Positions 58,401-64,000 of a DNA stretch of 64,000 nucleotides are shown piece after piece. The stretch's first letter is position 1, and each line of letters begins with the position of its first letter. Made by a program: the position numbers and the translations under genes. A model generated the notes under the pieces. It searched no databases. It was not told the origin of the DNA and saw only the letters and a program-made list of their open reading frames with translations. Source of the stretch: Rhodocollybia butyracea. Taxonomy: Eukaryota > Basidiomycota > Agaricomycetes > Agaricales > Omphalotaceae. The stretch covers positions 62,001 through 126,000 of the forward strand of contig JADNRY010000064.1 of NCBI GenBank assembly GCA_015501585.1, in the 5' to 3' direction.

Positions 58401-60930
58401 GTATGCCCATCCTTACAAAATATGAACTCAATGCACCCTTAGGCCCTACTTCATACATGCCTATATACATAGATACAGAGAGGTGTTGATTACCTTCACT
58501 CACGTAGGAGGCGTTTCGGAGTACCTCCTTATCATCCTACCCGCATAACCCCCTTGCTCAAATCTGAACTTCTACTTCGGCAGGCTCGTTGTGTGGTTGC
58601 ATAGGTAATGCATTTCTACATCGATTCTCTAGTGTCCAACCCCCAAAATTCACAGCTAGGGTATCAGTGATTCAGCAAATACCGGCGCACCCTTGCATTT
58701 TGGAACCATAGATCTACGGAATCTACGAGTCTTGACCACATCCACGCCGTCTGAATCCCATTTTACCTTACATCCTTGTTACATCCACTCGTTGAGTTTT
58801 TTGATTCCAAATTTATTCACCTTTACGCCAGGGTGTATGGTAGCGAGAACACAACTCGCAAGGACTATGGTAAAAGAGGTTCCTTGTCTGTAATATTCCT
58901 GCCAGCACCATCGAGATCCTGAGGGAGCAGAACAAGAGCGAGTCCTCTGCCAGATTAAGCACTGGTCGGCCTGTGGTCAGCAGTAGACATGGTAGTGTCT
59001 GTGCGTAGTGAAACAGAGAGTAAGAAAGGGCCGAAAACAAGCTGGACTAAAAATAGCAAAAGGACTACAAGCCTTTCTTGTCATTGTCTTTGGGTCTCTT
59101 GGATCTCCCGAAGGTCCCCAGTATGTGATGAAATTTGAGAAAAGAGGGGTGTGGTAAGGAGGGAAACAAGGTTCCACTGTTTCGCGGTGAATTTAAGGCT
59201 GAGCAAGCGATACCTACCGACTCAATGCGCTGAGGACCGGAAGAGGTAGTGGAGGTCTTGGTGGAGGACTGTCTCTGAGCTACGGTGTCAGCAAGGGCAT
59301 ATCGGAGAGTCGACATGTTGTAAGGACAGTGAGGAGCTTGTGAGGGAGAGATTGTGAAGAGTTGCGCTGGCGATGATCAAGATTGCCGCCATGCCGGGGT
59401 CGATCTCCTTGAGACTTGTATAGCAAGCCGGTGACTTCTTTCGTTGCTCGTTGTGTTGCTTCTCTGGCATTCTGCGGAGTACACGGACGACTGCAGTGCA
59501 GCTGCGAGGATGAAGCTTTGAAGTTTCACTAGCACTGACGATAACCAGAACTTTCGCTTGCTTGATTAGAAGTTGATCTTGCTGGAGCTTTCTTCGCTTC
59601 CTGATACATTCTCTCATTTTTCATCCACATCCTTGTGGCCCGGTGCCCCGGAAATCGTTACCTTCAAATCCGCGAATGCTAATACGTCGCGTAATTGAGC
59701 GAGCGCAGAATGAAAGAAATTGCTTGTTGATGCCGTGTGTGCCGTGCCCAGATTGACAGCTCCCGGACCGACTGTTCCTGAACAACTCTCCTTCATCACC
59801 TCAGGTCGTCTTCATCCAGTTTCATTTTGAATCTTATCACTGTCGGTTCCTCTCCATTCTTAATGGAATAGCATTACAGCAGCCCCAACAAGTCCTTTGG
59901 CCAGAGCCATCGGCGATTACCTGTATGTCAGCCTCGTTTTTCTGAATGCCTCTTTCTCAAATTCTGATTAAGGATTATCAGGCCAGAACCCCAATTTGTT
60001 TCGTACCGGACTGCTTTCCATTTCTCAATATAGTTCTCAGTTTCAAACGTTCAAAAGTTCAAGCTTTCAAGCTTTCAAGGTCGAGATAGCTAGCATTTGA
60101 CCACGAGGTCGTGAAGAGGAGAGAATTCTCGGGAGTAGTAGCGGGCTGGATTTGCGACTTGTGGGTGGGATTAAGAAAGCGTAGTGAGTCTGTCGCTGCA
60201 TTTCAGTTTCTAATGGCATATAATTATTCATTGGTAGGAGCGCCGCATGTATCTACAATGTCAGAACTTCAGTAGCTGTTGGAGACATCGCACCTGTTAT
60301 CAATCGCGCTTCCTGCCGCTGAACGGAAACCAGGCGTCGTATTTTCACTATCTTCTTTCCCTAAGTTCGAGTATGTGGGACCAGCGCCACATTCACCGCA
60401 TACACCATTCGCGGCAGCACCTGCAAAACTGTCGGATATGGCTTGATGCCATCCCGCTTTCAATTTTCACTAATCACTATTTGCTCGCCTTGCACTAACC
60501 TAATATTAACCCATATCCTCTTTGACAATTATATTAGCACGTTGCTCGTTGTGCTCATCGGTTCCGTCCGCTCTCGTTGATGGTGTCGTTGTTAGGTGTA
60601 CCACTCAATACGTCGATCAACTCGGAACCTCGGATTCAACCAACGGTCGATCTATCGTAGGCAAAATGGAGACCAAGCTCAACAACGCGGCTCGGTAAGT
60701 CAAAGCTAGCTTATTCACGCGTTGGATGTGTTTCTTAGCGTGGAGCAGTACACTCGAGGACTTTGACTGGACGGTCCCGGTCATCTACTATTGCTTCTGA
60801 AGACAAACATTCCGATGATCCCTCTACCTCCTTTCTCGCATGCAACTCTGCATGCCCCGACACTACCGTCGTAATTTCTTGACCCACATCCAAAACCAAA
60901 TTACCAAACGTTCGCTCCCTTTGCTTATCT
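58401..60930. other. Mostly unassigned; a few coding-like pieces
   Basis: No gene could be assembled. Coding-like segments include a minus-strand start at 59316 (MSTLRYALADTVAQRQSSTK) followed by a donor-like GTATCG, another minus-strand ORF at 59614-59799, and a plus-strand segment at 60536-60692 reading VRCTTQYVDQLGTSDSTNGR before a GTAAGT donor. None shows a known family. Confidence 0.35.
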
Positions 60931-61862
60931 TCGACGTTCTTGCTTCCGCTGGTCTCTCCCCTAGCGGGACACCCAGCTCATCCTCATACACTTCCACTTC
61001 CATTCCCATCGCCACATCAACCCCTCATTCGCCTTCCATCATCGCCACTGACAACGCACCCAACCTTCTTTCAGCTTACAACGCCGTACTAGCTCTCAAA
61101 AATTTCTGAGATGTACATATCATTATCATAGCACGCTACACCATAGGTCCTGCTACTCATACGAGGCGTTCTCACCTGCGCAGGACGGCCATCAGAGACA
61201 TAAACCAACTTGGGGATATCCGTCCTGGCGGTACCTCTACCTCTCCTCTTCCTTCCTTTCTTGTTGCAGCTGTACATGCCTTGAACTTCGTAATGTACCT
61301 CCGAAACTAAAACACTAACTTATCAGTGCACCCCTTTGATGTGCTTGCTTCCACTCCTCTTCCCTACCTCTCCCCACTCTGCTAACGCGCACAGCTCCTC
61401 CTCAACCGCTTCCACTCCCACTTCTACATCGAATCTCAGCGGCGACTCCCCTCTATCTCTATCCTCCTTATACCTGTCCCCCATGGTCCCCAAAATCCCC
61501 AGCATCCCGACGATGCCCTTGCTCTTCTCTAAATGTATAACGCCGCAGTCCTAGTGCTCAAAAAGCTACGAGATTCACATATTGTTATTGTTACGCGGTA
61601 TATTATCACTCCTACTGCGAGGGCCATACGTGCTGAGGTCCCTGCGCAGGAGGATTGGATCATGAGGGTGTGGGTGTGGAAGCGAAGCCTTGAACAAAAG
61701 CTGAAGGCAGCCTGCCAGCCACTTGCTGTACTTACGAGCCGAGTATCATAATTTCATTATGAAACGGAAGTTCCGTTGAGGGATCTGATTGTTGGTGTTT
61801 CGGATCCAACGTCCCTGGATATTGAAAATTCTTGTTTCGACAATACCAGACGATACCTCTTG
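60931..61862 (+). pseudogene. Tandemly duplicated segment of an unknown gene
   Basis: Two direct copies of a coding-like block. Copy 1 (from 60934) has FDVLASAGLSPSGTP, a Ser/Thr/Pro linker, LLSAYNAVLALKNF and, after a stop, DVHIIIIARYTIGP. Copy 2 (from 61330) has FDVLASTPLPYLSP, a similar linker, MYNAAVLVLKKLRDSHIVIV and TRYIITPTARAIRAEVPAQE. A last exon-like piece VPLRDLIVGVSDPTSLDIEN ends at a GTGAGT donor at 61862. Copy 1 is broken by a TGA where copy 2 has CGA-like sequence. Parent protein not recognised; the linker length and exon edges are uncertain. Confidence 0.4.
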
Positions 61863-61910
61863 GTGAGTTACTTATCTACTTTGTAGACCTTCAGGCTTCT
61901 CTATTCGATA

Positions 61911-62598
61911 GAGGTCTCCTTAATCTCGTTCCCAGATGCATACGACGCGGACCGCTCTGCCGCGATAAATACAGACATAAACAATCTGCCAAACACAAAA
62001 CAAACATCAGAGCTGCGTCGTAGACATCTGGTGCATTCTGATCGTAAGGGGGCCGAGCACAACATAGCCACAGTGACATACCTGTGACATATACCTGCCC
62101 CGTCCTCTTCCAACGTATTCAGAGGTAAAATTGAAGGTAAAATGGTGATAAAACATTTGTTTTTGGTAATAAAAAGAAGTAAGTCCAAGTCTACCAAGAA
62201 TAATGTTCATTCTGAGTTGTGGTGACTGGTCAGTGGCAGATAGCTTTTGTGGCCATTTTGTGGCAGTTTGAGCCTTTTGTTAAGCTTTCTCATAGTATCT
62301 ATTATGGTTCTCTATGCAAGAATGCATAGTAATCTTTAAAGGAAGCTACACACGGCCACTGCCAGTCCAAGTCGCAAGACTTCGAGTTTCTTATTCATTG
62401 AGGCGCAAGCTGCTGGGCGTCAAACCTGTCACGCTAAGGTGGCTATGTACTGCTCGGCCCCCTTACGATCAGAATGCACCAGATGTTTAGGAAACGCTCG
62501 GTTGTTTGTTTGTTTGTTTGTTCGATGTTTATGTCTGTATTTATTGTGTAGCGGTCCGCGTTTCCGTACATCTGGGTACGAGATTAAGGTCTCCTAGC
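61911..62598. repeat. Fold-back (inverted-repeat) element, about 690 bp
   Basis: The arm 61911-62100 is the imperfect reverse complement of 62410-62598. Matching blocks are CCTTAATCTCGT, CCCAGATG, GCGGACCGCT, AATAAATACAGACATAAAC, ACATCTGGTGCATTCTGATC, GTAAGGGGGCCGAGC and ACATAGCCAC. The interior (about 310 bp) has no ORF of note. It looks like a non-autonomous fold-back or MITE-like element; no target duplication was confirmed. Confidence 0.85.
62502..62522. repeat. (TTGT)5 microsatellite in the right arm
   Basis: Five TTGT units; the left arm has unrelated A/C-rich sequence at this point. Confidence 0.9.
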
Positions 62599-62828
62599 CT
62601 AAGGTCTACTCCTTTACATAAGAACATCAGAACTTGGACTTGACTGATTTTTCACCTTTTCCGTGATCAAAGCACGTTCCCGAAGATTATTGGAAATACA
62701 TAAAAAGGGTCGTTTACTTAGGAGGAGCTAGGAGCTGCTAGGAGGAGCTAAGTAGGACAGCCAAGTGGCCGCCGTCGGCTAGTAGGAGCTAGCTAGTAGC
62801 GGGTCACAAGTACCCTCATAGCTATTTG

Positions 62829-62836
62829 TATAAAAG
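62829..62836 (+). promoter_or_regulatory. TATA box of the secreted kinase-like gene
   Basis: TATAAAAG, 117 bases before the chosen start codon at 62953; a good match to a core TATA element. Confidence 0.5.
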
Positions 62837-62952
62837 ATAATGTCGAGTTCGATTTTCGGTATCAGGCTGGTCCTGCAACGACGCTACTTTCCTTTTATCA
62901 TCACCCTGTTGCTGTGCAATTTCTTTTTATTGTTGTTCATTGCCTGCGCAGT

Positions 62953-63957
62953 ATGCGCTTCCCATCTTTCACTCTATCACTCTTCGCACTCTCGACTGTT
63001 CTGCCCACCATATATGCAGCCCCTTGCCAGTATGGAGATTGTTCGCTGCAACGCCGTGCCGCCACTTCCCTCATCGGGACCACCCTCACCATCGAAGGCA
63101 AAGGGGCAGTCATTGGTCCTCAAATTACAGACAAGGAGAATAAGTGGCGCCCCGTATATCACCTAGGTCAACTCGATTCCGCGTTTTCTTCATTGAGACT
63201 TTACTAACAGTTTACTTCAATCACTTTTAGCTTCATGGGACAATGAGAAGAAGGAAGCGGATAAGCCTGGTTACATCTTAAAACTATTCCTATGGGCGCC
63301 TGAAGATTCAAAATTGCGAAGAGAGATAGAGGCTCTCAGGCTCGTGGGTCAACTTGTTAAAGCAGGTCAAGTTGTTGTAGAAAATCAGAAGAAAAATGCA
63401 ATCGTGATGCATGAGGCACCAGGGAAGACAATGAAACAATTACGGGAGGACCACCCAAAAGAGATTGTGAAGATAATGAAACGATGGATACCCGCAATTG
63501 CGGCCAAGGCTGCTCATTTTGCTAAGCAAGGGCTAAGTCATCAGTGAGCAACTTAATTCCCCTGCGATTTTGTTGGATTTTGTTAAATTTTGTCGCTCTA
63601 GTGATCTGAACGAAGGCAATGTGAGTAACTCATAGAGCTTGCTCACTTGAAGCTAACTGTGGCCAAGATTTTCATAAGTATGAACAAGAATACAGCAGAA
63701 GACTTCCTTCCCTCGACTGGAGTCACCCCGGCTGACATGATGAGCCGAGTCACCCTGATTGACTGGGGGTACTATGACAGACCTGGCGAAAAAGTACGTC
63801 TACATTATAACTTTTAACTCTTCAAGTTTAATGCTTTTCCGCCCTACAGGGCTTCACGGATGATTCTAAAGAATTTGAGAGAAGAATGGGAGCAGATTGG
63901 GGCCTGATGGAATGGAGCCAGAGGAATGGACCCACGGAAGCCTGGCTGGGGATATAA
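62953..63957 (+). CDS. Secreted protein-kinase-like protein
   Basis: Five exons: 62953-63166, 63231-63543, 63602-63620, 63668-63793 and 63850-63957; 259 residues, all junctions in frame. The start at 62953 gives a classic signal peptide (MRFPSFTLSLFALSTVLPTI, then YAAP) and a short Cys pair (CQYGDC). The mature part is a small kinase-like fold. A KLRREIEALRLVGQ helix with Glu corresponds to the C-helix region. The catalytic loop LSHHDLNEGNIFI has H-x-D and the metal-ligand Asn, assembled across two introns. VTLIDWGYYDRPG replaces DFG with DWG. It ends shortly after (ADWGLMEWSQRNG), without most of a normal C-lobe. HxD, Asn and the DWG Asp are kept, so phosphotransfer is conceivable; a secreted kinase or pseudokinase role is inference. 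The 19-nt third exon carries part of the active site. The frame is open at an upstream ATG (62914), which would spoil the signal peptide. Confidence 0.72.
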
Positions 63958-64000
63958 AAAAAACATTGAGTCTACAAGAGCGTCTACTGCAATCCCAAGT

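Noticed and set aside
1..64000. CRISPR array or bacterial-type operons
   Set aside because: No regularly spaced repeats. Introns and signal peptides mark eukaryotic nuclear DNA, so such features are not expected.

Overview
The window looks like nuclear DNA of a mushroom-forming basidiomycete (Agaricomycetes). Genes are cut by many short introns (about 45-65 nt), and several families are typical of or restricted to basidiomycetes: a DUF6593-type protein, a multi-exon membrane protein, FunK-like kinase relatives, and a Plavaka-type DNA transposon carrying a TET/JBP oxygenase. No ribosomal RNA, convincing tRNA or CRISPR array was seen.

Layout. 1-23 kb is an ordinary accessory landscape with wide gaps: a secreted GMC oxidoreductase of the aryl-alcohol-oxidase type with repeated single-G frameshifts (1591-3906, -), a multi-pass membrane protein (6976-8362, -), a GNAT acetyltransferase (10303-10987, +), an O-methyltransferase with about a dozen exons (11555-13851, +), a microbial-type PARG (14586-15589, -), a DUF6593-like protein with a 7-nt microexon (18822-19730, +) and an acidic protein of unknown function (21682-22583, +). 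23-36 kb is denser: mitochondrial ribosomal protein uL13m (-) diverges from a DHA1 drug/H+ antiporter (+). A serine-rich disordered protein follows, then a divergent pair made of a kinase-like gene (-) and an unknown gene (+). A decayed segmental duplicate of the neighbouring gene ends comes next, and finally a 5'-truncated leucine-rich-repeat-like pseudogene. 37-46 kb holds a GT18-type glycosyltransferase (-), a 61-nt near-perfect palindrome and a second MFS transporter (QDR-like). A small secreted protein lies at 46317-47167 (-).

The centrepiece is 47587-57351, a 9.77 kb unit bounded by inverted termini (CATCAGGAAA(A/T)CGGT...). It carries four genes: a small coiled-coil/CxxC protein, a TET/JBP-family 2-oxoglutarate oxygenase, a Plavaka transposase (with one in-frame TGA that looks like a CpG transition), and a divergent gene for a disordered protein with a conserved C-terminal domain. 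It sits inside a decayed retroelement gag-like ORF.

The right end (57.4-64 kb) is repeat-rich. It has degenerate copies of the last intron/exon of a kinase-like family, a tandemly duplicated unknown coding segment, a fold-back element of about 690 bp (61911-62598), and an apparently intact gene for a secreted kinase-like protein (62953-63957, +) whose final exon matches those degenerate copies.

The genes do not form one pathway. They are a mix of housekeeping (uL13m, GT18), transport and secondary-metabolism-type enzymes, lineage-specific secreted proteins and mobile DNA. Splice sites were placed by eye from reading frame, GT/GC-AG signals and conserved motifs, so exon edges are predictions.
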